Shown one piece after another: positions 9,868 through 22,129 of a stretch of DNA of 64,000 nt. How positions within the stretch are numbered: position 1 is the first letter of the stretch; every line of letters begins with the position of its first letter. Both the position numbers and the translations under genes were made by a program. The notes beneath the pieces are model-generated. The model had not been told where the DNA came from and did no database searches. It saw nothing but the letters and a program-made list of their open reading frames with translations. Source of the stretch: Membranipora membranacea (lineage: Eukaryota; Bryozoa; Gymnolaemata; Cheilostomatida; Membraniporidae); the NCBI GenBank assembly GCA_914767715.1, contig OU612071.1, positions 5,768,001 to 5,832,000 of the forward strand. Direction: 5' to 3'.

Positions 9868-12800
9868 ATGATTGTGACAAAAAGTTTGGGCAATTCATTA
9901 GCCCATAATGTGACATCTGAGATAAAAGCATCAATTAGTGATCTCCAAGCTATACTGAATTCAATGAGAACTTTCAATGAGTGGCAGCATGAGTTAAAAG
10001 GGCTTTTATCATTGTCTGATACAAAATTACTTTCAGTAGCTACATATTATGTTCTCCATAAACTATTTTGTGACTTTTTAAAGCTCTCAGAAAAGGATCG
10101 AGCTGTCAGTTCTCAATGGAACCGCAGACTAAGGGCTGCTGCAGATTCTGGATATAGCAGTTGCGAAGGAGGTAACCATATGACTTTTTATTTTGAGATC
10201 TGTGTGTAGTCTATAAAGGCTCCAAAAGACCAAAGCAATATAATATATTGCTTTTGACTATATCATAGCCAGGCAGCTAGTTGTGCTGTAGTTCTGCAAT
10301 ATTGATACAATGAGAAAATTTTCTGGGCGAAAATTGTGGATAGACTCAGAAATAGCCCCCCTGCTTATCCATGTTATCTTATCTATGTTGGGTAGGCAGG
10401 TGCTGTTTCTATCTACTTTAAAAAATATTAAGGTTGAGTTCAGCGAAGCTATAGTTTATGAATAAATTCATCTACTATTATGAAATGTCTCCTGGCATTA
10501 AACATATTTCTGTTTTTAATTGATGTAGAAAGAATATATGGACGTGGCAGCATAGTGAGCTTGAAGAAAAATAAGCTTGCTGAGACTAACAGTATACATA
10601 ACTTTTGCCTAGAAGCGCTATGAATTTTTTCACTGTAAATTTATATTGCGTCACTACTGCAGAACTAGCTTATGACTTATAAATGCTGTGGATTGTCAGT
10701 TTCATGACAGATATCCTATACATGGTATTCCAAAAAGTTTGTAAAGCAAATATTGCTGTGCTGTCATATAATATTGCGACTGTCTTAATGATCAGAGAAG
10801 GGTATAAAAGGCCAAGTCAATGTAAAGTGATCATCCGGCCGTATCAAAAATCAAATGGGGTAAGCAGCATTCAAATTTCACCTGCTTTTTAGGGAATAAA
10901 AAGAGCAGCAGCGTATTTATTTTGATGAGATTGGGATTTGCTGATGCATAATTTTGTGTTACATATACCCAATTGAGTTTCAATCAACAAATCGCTTAAA
11001 AAAGGTGTGAAAATATTCATTCAAAATTTCCAACTACAGTGATTTCAAATTATGCGCTGCAAATTATACGGTCTCTTATTGGTCGATATCAGATGTTGCC
11101 TAGATACTGTTGCCATTGTTAAAATTCTATGTTGCAATAACATCCTATAATTCTGAAGTTTGATGACATAGAATAACAATAGCTATGTCACTCATTAGCC
11201 TATGGTCTTGCTTGTCACCTGTAAATACTAACTATGATTAATCCCTATGCGCTCAATACTTTGCGTGCATGTTTAACATCAATCTTGATTGATTATGACT
11301 CGGACATTGTGTTTTTATTGCTTGTAGATGGTAGGACGCTCTCACCTGATGCTCCCAACGATCACAAGCTGAAGGTGAGCGAACTAGTTTATTGGGGCAC
11401 AAACTGGGGCACAAATCATATTAAGCGGTTTCCATAGTACCATTACAATTCAGTATTGAAGTTTGTGGTTCACAAGATGTTGCAACATTTAAATGAAACA
11501 CACTGATGGTTTGTAAAACATTCTATTTTTACTTTACACACAATATTAAAAGATAACTTTTAACCACTGAGTTATCAAGGCCCTTGTAAAAAATCCTAAA
11601 AAATAATTACCTATTTGCCAACCAATCGCTGGCCCAGTGTGAGAAAGTACTATCTGGTCAATTTGCTAATTTGCAGGAATTCAATATTAAGATTGACAGG
11701 CCTGTTTCTTGTAAACTTTTAACTTGATAGTTTTAAATTTTTAACTTTGTTAGGAGAGGTATACACCCGAGGGTGCTTGGGGGCTGGAACAATCAGCAAT
11801 GAAAGCTCCCCCAGTTGGGCTCGAACCCACAACTCCTGCGGCATTAATTGCCTGGCAGTGAATAGCAAGCGCGCTAACCGATTGCGCCATCTCACCATCC
11901 CCAAAAAAGAATGGGTCGATGGCGCTAATTAGATAGCCTGCTATTCACTACTCGGAGTTGTGTTCGCTCATCCCACAGCACATTCCAATCTACCATTGCC
12001 ACCATATGAAACACAGCGTACGTGCTGGGTTATTGGCCTTACATGGCCCATTGCTGGGACCCCTTGTAGTAGGTTTAGCTATCTTTCCAGCTTGTCAGCT
12101 TGTTATAATATAATATGTTTACCAAGAGTTGAAATTTCCATAAGAGGATTTTTAAATCCCTTAAATACAATAAACAAAGCCAGATAGACTTTTATCGCCG
12201 GAAAAATAATCAAATCACAGCGCGATATAGATCTAACTGGCAATGAAACCAGTATTCATAATGATGTAACTAGGATGAGAGCAAGATTTTTGAACAGGAT
12301 TTGTATATTTATTATGAACTTTATTAACCACCGATCAATGCATGAAGCAAATAAGACCATGTGAAAACAAAAAATAAAAGAAGCAATAAGAAGGCAATGA
12401 CGTATTTATGAGTATTTATAAAAAAGGCTTTTTCTGCAAAGAGCAGTATTGAATTAAGGGAGGGTCGTGGTTTTGTGATGGTGCCTGTCATTTGTTGCTA
12501 GGTGATGTAGATGATGGTGATGTGGATGGCTGGTGTTCATTCTCTCATTATTGACATTCTATAGGCAGCATATGTCCAGATAAACACTTAGTTCTGTTAA
12601 ATTTAATGCTGCAAGACGCTCATCATAATGTTCTAACCATGGCAAAATAACCCTGATGCTGCGTACGAGATCACTGACAGAACCCTCGATCTATAAAGTG
12701 TGACCGACTAGACGCGGAGACCCCAAATTTCCTGAGCCGAATAATGGCATGCACAGCTGGCCTTAACTTATTTATTACAGAGTCGACGTGAGCACTGAAT

Positions 12801-15800
12801 TTCTTATGATTGTCAAAGCAAACCCCTAAAAATTTGATTGATGAATTTTGTGAGATGGGCATGTCATTTATCTTGATAGGATCACAGATGATGTTCTTTT
12901 GAAGGGTTAGAGTCAGTGATTGTGACTTAGTTACGTTTAACAGCATTGAATTTTCTTCACTCTTCTTCTGCAGACTGTAGAGGATTGTCATGAAATACGA
13001 GATGCTTTATGAGATGTTGAGTTTTCTATACGCACTTCCGAGTTTTCTACCACATTATAAACTGTAGTGTCATCTGCTTTTTTTATACAAGGTGTTTCGG
13101 GCAGCAGATCATGCACAAAAATGTTCGACAAGAGCGGTCCCATAATAGTACCATGTGGAACTCCGATTTTGCTACACTCATTATGGTGAATTTACATCTG
13201 CGTACCTCACTCTCTGCCATCTATCATTGAAGAAACTCATCATTATTCTGACGAAACTAGGACTGATATTTAAGGCTAGAAGTTTTTGAATAGCAATGTG
13301 TGGAAGCTTTTTATCAAAAGCTTTGCTGAAATCCAGCATCAAAGCCTGAACAGCAACATTCTGTTTGTCATCTAAACTAGATGCAATTTCCGTTGTAAAT
13401 TTCATTAGAGCGTCAGTGGTACTCATTCCTTTAGTATATGCATACTGATCATCAAAACTGGGGAGTTCCGCCTTGATCAGCTCAGCTATGATTTTCTCTG
13501 TAACTTTTCCTACATGCAAGAGCAACGAGATAGGTCTGAGCTCCTTGAAGGTAGAAGGTGTCTTCACTTTATTCAATGGAGTGACTTCTGCTCTTTTCCA
13601 AAGCGTGGGGAAATGACCGCTTTCAAGAACTTTGTTGATTATATTAGTTATTGGAAATGGCAACAGATGTGCGTTGTTTTTGGTGACCCAGCTAGTATAA
13701 TCCTCTCTATTAGTAGACTTGTGAGTGTTTATACCCCAAAGATGTTTGAAGACTTCCATTTCATTAACAGAGACAGAACCACAATCATCAGGTAAAGAAG
13801 GGTATATGGGCACATAGATTTGATGCCCATCGAGGTAATAGGTGTTTAACTGTTCTACAAACTTAGAGCGGGACAGCCAGTTACCATTCATCGATATGAA
13901 CTGTGCAGGACGTGCATTGCGCCAGTCTCCAGTGAGCTGTTTGAGGATTTTCCACCAGCTTTTGCTACCTTGAACAGTCTCATTCACGTTATCCGAAGTT
14001 TGCTTAGCCAGTTGTTGTTTAAGTTGTGATGACACCATCTTGGCCAAGAATTTCCAGGTTGGGTTGTTTTTCTTATGAGCTCTCTGCTTAGCACGCTGAA
14101 GTTTGCGGATTAGTGGTGATGTTAATACCGGTTTCCTCGAAGGTACGCTCCTAACTGGACAATGTTTCTCTAGTATACTATTGATAGTGTTGTGAAGGAT
14201 ATCAACCTTCTCATCAGCTGTGTTTGCATTGATTAGATTTGACCATGAGAGGGAGGCCAACTCTCTTGTTACAGCTACTTTCGATGCAGGAGTGATGTTG
14301 CGTTTTCTTATGGTACTGTAATTCGGAGCTCTCTTACTATTTACCGAAGGCACAGGAATGGCACAGTGATCGTTAGTCAAAATTGGTGGCAAAGACACAC
14401 AACCCGATTCAACGTACTCAGCAATATCTGTGAATGTGAGATCTAAACAACTGTCATATCGAGTAGGGAATTTCACTATAAGTTGAACTGGGATACTGTT
14501 TGTTATTGACTCAGTATCCAGGTCGTTAAAATCTCCACAGATGAATAATTTTGCTGATGAGTGCTTATGCAGTAGTTTGGAAACAGTGGATATAATATGG
14601 TCCACTGTCCCATCCTTTGACAATTTCGGCAAACTTGGGGGTGGTAAATTTCAGCAAATATAACAATTGGCATGTTTGCTTGGTGAATCATAAATCAGTA
14701 GGCAGATACAGATCGGTCAGAATATGTGCATAGCCTCTGCACTGAAAGTGTATCCCTGGCATAAACAGCTACACCGCCACCTGTGCGTTTGTTGGCTCGA
14801 CGGCATGTATGTAATTTGAATTCATCAATATTATAAAGCTGCTCCTTACCTGAAGTAAGCCAAGACTCAGTCAGAAATATAAGATCATAGTGCTTCGCCA
14901 GAACTTTTAGCTCATTATACTCCTCTAGATTTAATGGTCTGATATTATGGATCTATATTGCAGGATGAACGCAGTTTTCGGACACATTGTTGTTTGTGTT
15001 GAAATTCTCTAGTCAATCGGAACTTGAGGGTGAAGACTCAGTTGCATGAACAGATCTTGAGAGCATTGCGTGAGATAATTTCAGATATACTGGGCAAGTT
15101 ATGGATGACGCTCGATGATCTCCCTTACAGTTGACACAATTAGGGACCTCAGAACATTGATCACCATGGTACGCACCACCACAGTTGAAACAGGCTTTTT
15201 GATTAGGGCAAGATGATGCTTTGTGCTGTTATCTATGGCAGTTGTAGCAGCTAATGACAGATGGCATGTTGTACTCTTCGACCACGAAAGTAAGGTTATT
15301 AGAGCGCACTCTATCTTTCATGGCTTTTTGTAGAAGTTCGGGAGATTTAAAGTATACCCTGACAGATCTTGTAGGATTTTTAAACTTAGTTATTCTTGAC
15401 ACCATAGTTTCACCAAATCTTCCCTGTTCGAGGTCCCTCACAATGTCAGCCTCATCAACGAAAAAAGGAACACCTTTGATAACTCCGACCGATATGGCCT
15501 GGGACTGTCGCATAGGTTTTCTAACCGAAGATTGTCCAAATATGTTTGGTGACCATTTGGTGATGGCAGTATCTGCCATTCTTTCTTGGCTGAATTGCAC
15601 ACAGAACTTTTTGAAGCAGTTATCACTGCTTCTACTAATTCTCTCAATAGTAATGTCACTGTCGAGTCCGCCTATAGCTTTTCTGATATCGTCATCATTC
15701 TTGACGATAGTACCCTCTCTTTTAACAGTTACTACTATATTCTTTTGTGTTTTGAATGTGATGGTACGCTTATGTCTCTCATGCTTTTGCATCGGTTTAT

Positions 15801-18800
15801 CAGAGTTTTGGTTTTTCATTGCTTGTGCTAACTGAGCAAATGTCACCTTGTTAGCAGTTACTGATTGAGACACCTTGGGAATATAAGATTGCTGTGTTTT
15901 GAGTTGTTCTACCTCTTTCTTCAAGCTGGAGTTCTCGTTAGTAATTATATTGATCGTTTCGTTCCAAGTCATTAATTCCTTCAAGTGCAGACAACAGTTG
16001 TAATTGAATGGCTTCAATTGTGGACATTTTTGTCGGTGAGTGCTGGTTAGTTGTATCGCAATGAACTGTGTCGGCTAGTAGACTTCTAGCTGAGTGATGA
16101 GTGGGTGATCGTGGTATACTATCATTTTCCATTGCCCAAATGAACAACCTGGCATACCATGACAATATTTCTTGGCCTGCATCTTTTCAAGACAAACATC
16201 ATTTTCAGTACAATCGACCCTAGCTGACCTTTTATTACGCTTCAAGGAAGAGTGTATATCTCCTCCCATAAGTGTGTCTTTGCAGACAGCTTTCACTATA
16301 ACGTCGATGTCTTGAGGTTGGTCTCTGCTCTTACAGTGATCAACATCACCATTTTGTGTATACCAGGGTGATGTATGGCTAAAGGTGATGGCATCCTGAT
16401 GAACTCCTTTGTGTACTATTAGATGACAGATTCAGAGAAGAGCAATGTGACCTGCAGTGATTTACCTTCACAGATCCTCCTCTTAGTTCTTGAAGGGCAT
16501 CATGGCAGGCTGACTTTATATAGTCATTTAACTCATTTGACTTCTGCACGGGCTCTCAGACATGATATTTTGATAGACATGCAAATCAATGTTATGTTGG
16601 CTACGCGTGATTAACTAATAAATGGTATTGGTCGTATGATAGAAATTAATAGTGAAGTAGACTTCTTCACTGTTTATCTCATTATACATTGTTATTTTGG
16701 TATGTACCACTGGACCAGATTTGTCCTTGTTGTCGCAAATATCAGCCCCATATCCACAATGTTCAATGTATGACAGGAAAGATGATCGCATATATTCATA
16801 GGTTGCAGAACTGTAGTGACCTACTATCTGAGGATCACGGGCATTCCCTTTGATAATTAGCTCACCTTGGTAACTCAGTCCGTTGTTTGCATTCTTTATC
16901 TTTTGGTTGAGTGCCTTTGCAAGATCCATAGCATAAGGCAGTAAATTATCCGACATTTCTACATTCTGAGATCTCGATTCTCGCCCTGTTGTAAAGGGCG
17001 AGAATCTGTTTTGCAGTTTTATCTTGGATATTTCCTTCATGTATTGTTCTATTGTCTATTTGATAGTTTTTTAGATAATTTGAGATTTTTTTCCACAAGA
17101 AGCTCAAAATTCAAGCTTGTTGCCAAGTCACGTTCAACAATCAACACGTCAACATGCCACATTTCTTCTTGTATCTATATTACACATAAAATTAGCTTAT
17201 GAAAGACTCTCAGCACACAGAGAAATCTTTTTCTGTCATATTGCACTTTTTTAGTTGGCAGTTATTAGAAAATTCCACTGTTTTAACTCGAGTTTGAGGT
17301 CCTTCTTCTTGGCTATGTAGGCATCTCCCTACTGAAAATTAGTCTTAGCTATGTTTCATATTCATTGACCTTGGCTAAAAATATTACGTTACTTCATTAC
17401 ACAGCAAAGGGAATTGCCAGCAAAGGGGAATTTTAATTAGGATTCTGTCTCAGATTTTATTTACATTTATATTTTTTTGTATTAAGCAAATAATCCCTAA
17501 GCAGAACAAACATAATAATTACAACGGAAGAGACATACCAAGTTTCTTAATCTGCTTTCAATAGATTACATCGACATGCAATAATTGAACTGATTTGTTT
17601 AGTGAAACGACAACTTAACAGGGTAACTTGACTATCTTTTTCAGTCAAGCAGTCAAATCTATTACAAACTACTCCTTTACTTCACAAGCATACATAAGTT
17701 ACAATAAGAACTATATGAGAAAAGGGCAGATCAAAATGATTGCATAGAAAGGCAGTAATTATAACTTGATATCCAAAATCACTATAGTATTATTGTTTTC
17801 AACTGTCAGCATATAGATTTGTAAGGTCATTGAACAGCCTTGATTTGAAGCGATAAATGAATTGAAATTATACATACAGTTAATAAACTAATATAAACAA
17901 ACCTTATGTCACTAATCCCTCATTAATAACATAACATAACATAGCATTGGCAAATTAAATTGAATGAAGCCAGATAGTTCTTTATCCCGCTGAGGAAATA
18001 TTTAGACCCTGCCAGTTAAAACAAAGTCGCACCAGGTATTTGGAGCATAAAAAATCCCAAAGCTAAAATTATAAAAGATTTTTTTGGCTTTGCCAGATAG
18101 CACTTTATCGCGCTGGGCCAGCTCAATGTTAAAAAATCTATCTATTTTACTTTCCTCAAATGGAAAATTTTGGTTAGCTGGGTACTGCATCTATTACTCT
18201 TACTTATCTTCTGCCTTGATCACTCCTTATGGCTGGGTGGACCTCTCATCTAATTGGAACTACATGTGTACTTATATTATTTGCGAAGTTTGTATGCACT
18301 CCGAAGATTAAGCCAAAACTTAATTTCTGCAGGATATTGATGAAGCACATAACCTATTGGAAAGCAAACTTGTCAAGTACAAAGCTGGTGTAAACCTCCA
18401 GAAGGCCTGTTTCACATGCACAACAGTAACTTCAAAGCTATCTAGCTCACAACAAATCAATCAACTATCGATTGTCGCACCAGGTCACATCACATCGGTT
18501 ATGAACTATGAATTTAAGGGGTCCGAAGCCTCCTGGATCATCTCAACACTGTATACAAAGCATGCGAATGAAGTTACAAGTATGGCAGCTTCACTGAAAT
18601 CAGGCAACAGTGATTCGGTACACCCAAGGCATTTGGTGTTAGCCTTTGATGAAGAAATGAAGCACTCACAAGTTGACGGTGAGGAGACTGAAGATAAGAA
18701 AGGGATACATGTATACAGAGCTGGAAATCTGAAGGTCTCCCTGAACAGTGAAAGAGGTTCTATTCGATTTGCCCTGCTCTCGAATGACGATGAGGTTGAC

Positions 18801-21800
18801 GCTGTCCAAGGAAATTTCAGCACTGGTCAGGTAAGTTTAGGTTCAAATCTCATCACAATTGAAGATATATTGGAAAATGAAGTTTTTGATTCATGACAAT
18901 CAAAACATGATACTGTGCCTGGTAGTAACAAGTCCATACAATGGCTGATTTGTGGACCCAGGGGAGGAGTGCGCTGCCAACACAATCAGGGTTTTTGTTT
19001 GGTTTTTCATTCATTTAGCAATTTTAAGACAACATGCATAGTGTTAGTCTGTACCATTACTGAACTTTTGACCAAAGAAATAAAGAAATGCGTTCCTCAA
19101 ACCATACATAAATAGCCGTGCGCCTGTGGAAGATCAGATATGGGCCCCTCATCTATTAGTATATAAGCGCGATGGAGTTCTTAAATTACTATAGAGGTCG
19201 CTTTCTTGGTCCTCATCTTACCTATCAGCAGATTACTCTGTTTTTTTTTCAGGGAGATGATTGCTCTTTACTTCATGACTCAGACAGCAGCGATGCAAGT
19301 TCTATCATCAGTAAAAGTGATCATTCATTGGACAATCTTGTTGATCAAATCGCTCTTTTTGACAAGGCTGAAGATAGCCATCTTGTGACAGTGGTCTGTT
19401 TGCGCCAAAATGACTACGATCAGAAAGCTTTGTTCCTTTGTATTGCTGGAGTCTTGAAAGATAAGATTTTGGAAATAGGGGGTGTCGAAATTCATTCCGT
19501 TACACTGTTCAATGACAATATCCATGAAGAAATTGCTGCTGGATGGTCTAAGAATTTTCTCAAACTTATGAAACCAAAGGAGAAATTGGTTTGGATCGAA
19601 AATAGCCCAGGTTTTATTGTGACAGATAAATTCCCGTTCCATAATGACAAGCTCATCAAACAAAGGGTTGAACCCAAGAAGGAAGGTCGGCGAGGCTATA
19701 GCTATGCCGTTAGTGAGATGGAAAAGCTCTGCATAACGATGCTGTGGCCACAAAGTCCCCCAAAAGCAGAGTTTAAAGCTGGTACCAGAACTGCAACGAG
19801 TGAGGTTCAAAAGGTGAGCAATGATACAAAAATCATTTTCAATACTTTCACTGTTGTTTCTACAAAGCATGAAGTATGCAAATGTCTCTACAAATTGGCT
19901 TTATAACATGAACATTGGCAAAGACCTCAGATCAATCTTTCTTGAAAAACATTTGGTTATTTTGTCTAATAAGAGCTGTTATTTTGGCCATCATTATAGA
20001 CTTTATTGACTAAATAAAACCCTCCCTGACATAAGTTTGTAATTTACAGATTTCGAAGACATGGTATCAAAGGCAAGCCATCCTGGAAACTGAACAAGAG
20101 CGAATTTCCAATTTTCTCCGAGGCCTTGATAAAAGTGATCACAGTGCTCTGCCATCCGAGCACTCCATGACGGCACTGGTTGCATGCACACTCCAAGAAA
20201 AAGACAATGACACATTTGGCGTTCTTTCTACCATTTTCTTCATGAATGGTATTATATTTGACATTGATCAAAGGCTTTGGGGGCTAGAGCTGAAACGAGA
20301 GCCAGGCTGGATGGTGTCAACACACTGGATAGCATTGAAAGATGAGTTGAGAGGCATGTTTGCATATCTTCGCGAGGAGAAATATTCAAACCCTGACCAG
20401 AAAGAGGTGCTAAAGGGACAGCCGCTCCTTGGCATCATTGACCATTTGCATTCTAACCAAGCTACAGAACTAAAGCTTTCCTGCCCTATATCAGTACAGG
20501 AGAGTACAACTACACTTCAGGGATCTGAATGCTGTCTCGAATATGATTCCAAGGACCAGACACACAACCTTTCATTGAGCGTGAGAGAGACAACAAAGTG
20601 GCGGAATTACAAGATAGCTCAACGGCGACATGTGAGTAATGCAAATACACGATGCATCACTATCCAATTGTCTCTGGAGTGATGAATAATTCAAAGTTTG
20701 TTCAGTTCTTTCTTTCACTAGAAATGAAACGAACAATCAGGAAATCATCCCATATATGCCTAAGTGGAAAATTCTAAACATCATTATTATGAATGGAAAT
20801 GAGTATCTGTTCCAGTCACATCTAAAAGGTGACAGCAGTTGGGTAAATATTTTTAAAGTCAACATATTATCATTGGGAATTCAATTTGCTATAATCATAT
20901 CGTAATCAAATCAATGATGCATATCAGATTTTGTTTTTTATTTTTTGCTGCAGCTGACAAATCCTCTGACTAAAGAGGAAACCCTGGAGTATTATCCTTC
21001 TATGACTAGCTTGCTGGATAAGATGCCTGTCAAAGACGGGCGTGCACCAAATGCAGATGTTACCTTAACAGTCAATGCTCACAGGATGGTAACAAGGATG
21101 TCAAAGAAAAAAGGCAAGAACATTCAGGTGGGCAATCCGAAGAGATTAGAAGCTGTGATAGTGACCAATGAGAAAAGACCGGATATCGACAGGAAACTTG
21201 GAGATTCAGCCTTTAGCAACCCGATGGTCGGTTGGGATTATGTTACTAGGGAAATAAAGACAAGAGGAGATCACGAGCGGAAGGTAGCTACTACTGTCAC
21301 AGATGGTTGGAAAGATGTGCAGGAGAGCAACAAAATTGCAAAATTTGCAGTTTTCATCCGAGAAAAAGCAGGAGGTATGTTTGAAAAGGAGAGCCATAAT
21401 GTTACAGATAAAGATTGTCGATCATGCTCTAAACATCCATTGCTAGAGATATATGCACACAATCCTAGATATGAAGCCCTATATAATCAGATAATGGAGA
21501 ATAGGCGCAGCAGAAAAGATCTCAAGTCACTTGTGAAACTGTACAAAAAGGGTGCAAATGACACGGACTTCCTCAATGAGATTGATGCAATACTATTCAT
21601 CCAAAATCATATCCAAGATATTCCCGTTTCAACTAGATATCCAACTATCCAAATCAAAAATTTCCTCATTTCCTTCCCTAACCAGCTATCTGTGCAACAT
21701 TCTCATTCAGTAGTTGATAGCTCACGTCCTCATATGACCTCCCCTCGAAGTAATAATGCACATGTCAGGTTTTCAAGGCAAAAAAACAAACATGAGATAG

Positions 21801-21865
21801 ATAAAAAAGCACTTTTGCTTCAGATGCTTGACCACCACATCAAGAAAGAAACAACACAGAAGTAA
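9868..21865 (+). CDS. six-exon gene, 967-aa protein of unknown family
   Basis: Exons: 9868-10171, 11328-11374, 18333-18830, 19253-19813, 20050-20631, 20954-21865. All introns are GT-AG (acceptors TTGTAG, TTCTGCAG, TTTTTCAG, TTTACAG, GCTGCAG), the phases fit (1, then 0 throughout) and the joined coding length is 2904 nt, exactly 968 codons with the stop. An in-frame TGA just upstream supports the ATG. The protein looks intracellular: no signal peptide or membrane segment, many acidic and lysine-rich parts. Exon 1 is helical (about residues 1-100). Exon 4 begins with a serine/aspartate-rich linker. The last exon holds a CRSC motif. I recognise no domain. The second intron (7 kb) carries an antisense LINE and a SINE. 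Earlier 5' non-coding exons are possible. Confidence 0.72.
10172..11327 (+). other. intron 1 of the unknown gene
   Basis: The intron begins GTAACC and ends TTGCTTGTAG. It is AT-rich. At about 10805-10870 it holds one copy of a dispersed repeat that recurs at 31408-31475. No gene is seen inside. The open frame at 10683-10892 has no support. Confidence 0.5.
10805..10870. repeat. dispersed repeat, copy 1
   Basis: AAGGCCAAGTCAATGTAAAG, then TGATCATCC and CAAATGGGG, parallel 31408-31475 (AAGGCCCAGTCAATGTAAAG, CGATCACCC, CAAACAGGTG). The two copies are in different introns about 20 kb apart. No TIR or tRNA promoter is visible. Confidence 0.55.
11808..11961 (-). mobile_element. tRNA-derived SINE, copy 1
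   Basis: On the minus strand an A box (TGGCGCAATCGGTTAGCGCG) and a B box (GGGTTCGAGCCC) mark a tRNA head, so RNA polymerase III could have transcribed it. The same sequence, including about 50 bases upstream of the head (the block with CTATTCACTACTC on the + strand), recurs at 38148-38311. Matching extra upstream sequence in both copies shows that it belongs to the element. It lies in intron 2 of the unknown gene. Confidence 0.75.
12671..14960 (-). pseudogene. LINE ORF2: endonuclease and reverse transcriptase
   Basis: The apurinic-type endonuclease is visible as LIFLTESWL, RTGGGVAVYA, LFICGDFND and NDHCAI, in order. The reverse transcriptase shows ELRPISLL, the catalytic LDFSKAFDK (motif A), GVPHGTIMGPLL (motif B) and KADDTTVY, where the usual YADD is damaged (motif C). 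The thumb part reads SSIKFLGVCFD. The longest intact frame is 13181-14632. A stop near 14690, an indel at a C5 run near 14640 and a frameshift near 13180 break the gene. Its product would have nicked DNA and reverse transcribed its own RNA. Confidence 0.8.
15040..16165 (-). pseudogene. LINE ORF1: gag-like RNA-binding protein
   Basis: A coiled-coil-like stretch (TNENSSLKKEVEQLKTQQ) is followed by an RNA-binding-like middle and three CCHC-type knuckles: CYNCHR leading into KASSCPNQ, CFNCGGAYHGDQC, and CVNCKGDHRASSITC. This is the layout of ORF1 in jockey and CR1-type elements. The frame is shifted near 15960 and a stop interrupts the first knuckle at about 15229. The + strand open frame at 15254-15835 is a shadow. 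Confidence 0.7.
16615..17040 (-). pseudogene. open frame at the 5' end of the LINE, unknown domain
   Basis: This 141-residue frame includes LLPYAMDLAKALNQKIKNA and SSFLSYIEHCGYGADICDN. It lies directly upstream, in the same direction, of LINE ORF1, with a further Cys-rich piece (CLEKMQAKKYCHGMPGC) at 16075-16296. I infer that both belong to the 5' part of the LINE or to a second element adjoining it. I do not recognise the domain. Confidence 0.4.
17041..18332 (+). other. rest of intron 2, with a short repeat pair
   Basis: AT-rich sequence ends at the acceptor TTTCTGCAG. Two related words occur in direct orientation, GCCAGATAGTTCTTTATCCC at 17970 and GCCAGATAGCACTTTATCGC at 18090, with TCGCACCAGGTATTTGGAGC between them. 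A similar word (TCGCACCAGATATCCGGAGC) occurs near 7539, so this is probably a small dispersed element. Confidence 0.4.
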
Positions 21866-22123
21866 TCTCTGGTTAATTAGTATGGGAAACAACATACCTA
21901 ATATGCATATATCGGAATGGTCAGAAAATGTCTGATGGGCTTTGGTTTTAAGATATTAGGTGTGTACATCATCATATGATCATCCGTGATCAAAATACTA
22001 CTTTATCTCTTAGACATTTTGTTGTACAGAGTAGCAGAGCAGCAACATGATTCAATGGCAAAATAATCCTTTTACAACATGTCTATTTGCTAATCAGGGA
22101 GCTAAGGTCTAGCAAAGTAGTAA

Positions 22124-22129
22124 AATAAA
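22124..22129 (+). terminator. possible poly(A) signal of the unknown gene
   Basis: AATAAA occurs 259 bases after the stop codon at 21865, on the sense strand. It is the first exact signal noticed downstream. The transcript end is not otherwise defined. Confidence 0.35.

Larger units (their letters stand above)
12290..17040 (-). mobile_element. CR1/jockey-like non-LTR retrotransposon, degenerate
   Basis: Read on the minus strand, the order is a 5' open frame (16615-17040), an ORF1 with coiled coil and zinc knuckles (about 15040-16165), an endonuclease plus reverse transcriptase ORF2 (about 12671-14960) and a 3' UTR reaching about 12290. Multiple frameshifts and stops make it inactive. It lies antisense within intron 2 of the unknown gene. 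LINE clade assignment is by eye, from the endonuclease and reverse transcriptase motifs. Element ends are estimated, with no target-site duplication found. Confidence 0.75.

Noticed and set aside
11808-11905. Functional tRNA gene
   Set aside because: A and B boxes are present, but the stems pair poorly and a second copy with the same extra upstream sequence shows it is a SINE.
15254-15835. 193-residue + strand open frame
   Set aside because: It is the reverse shadow of LINE ORF1, which shows coiled coil and zinc knuckles on the minus strand.
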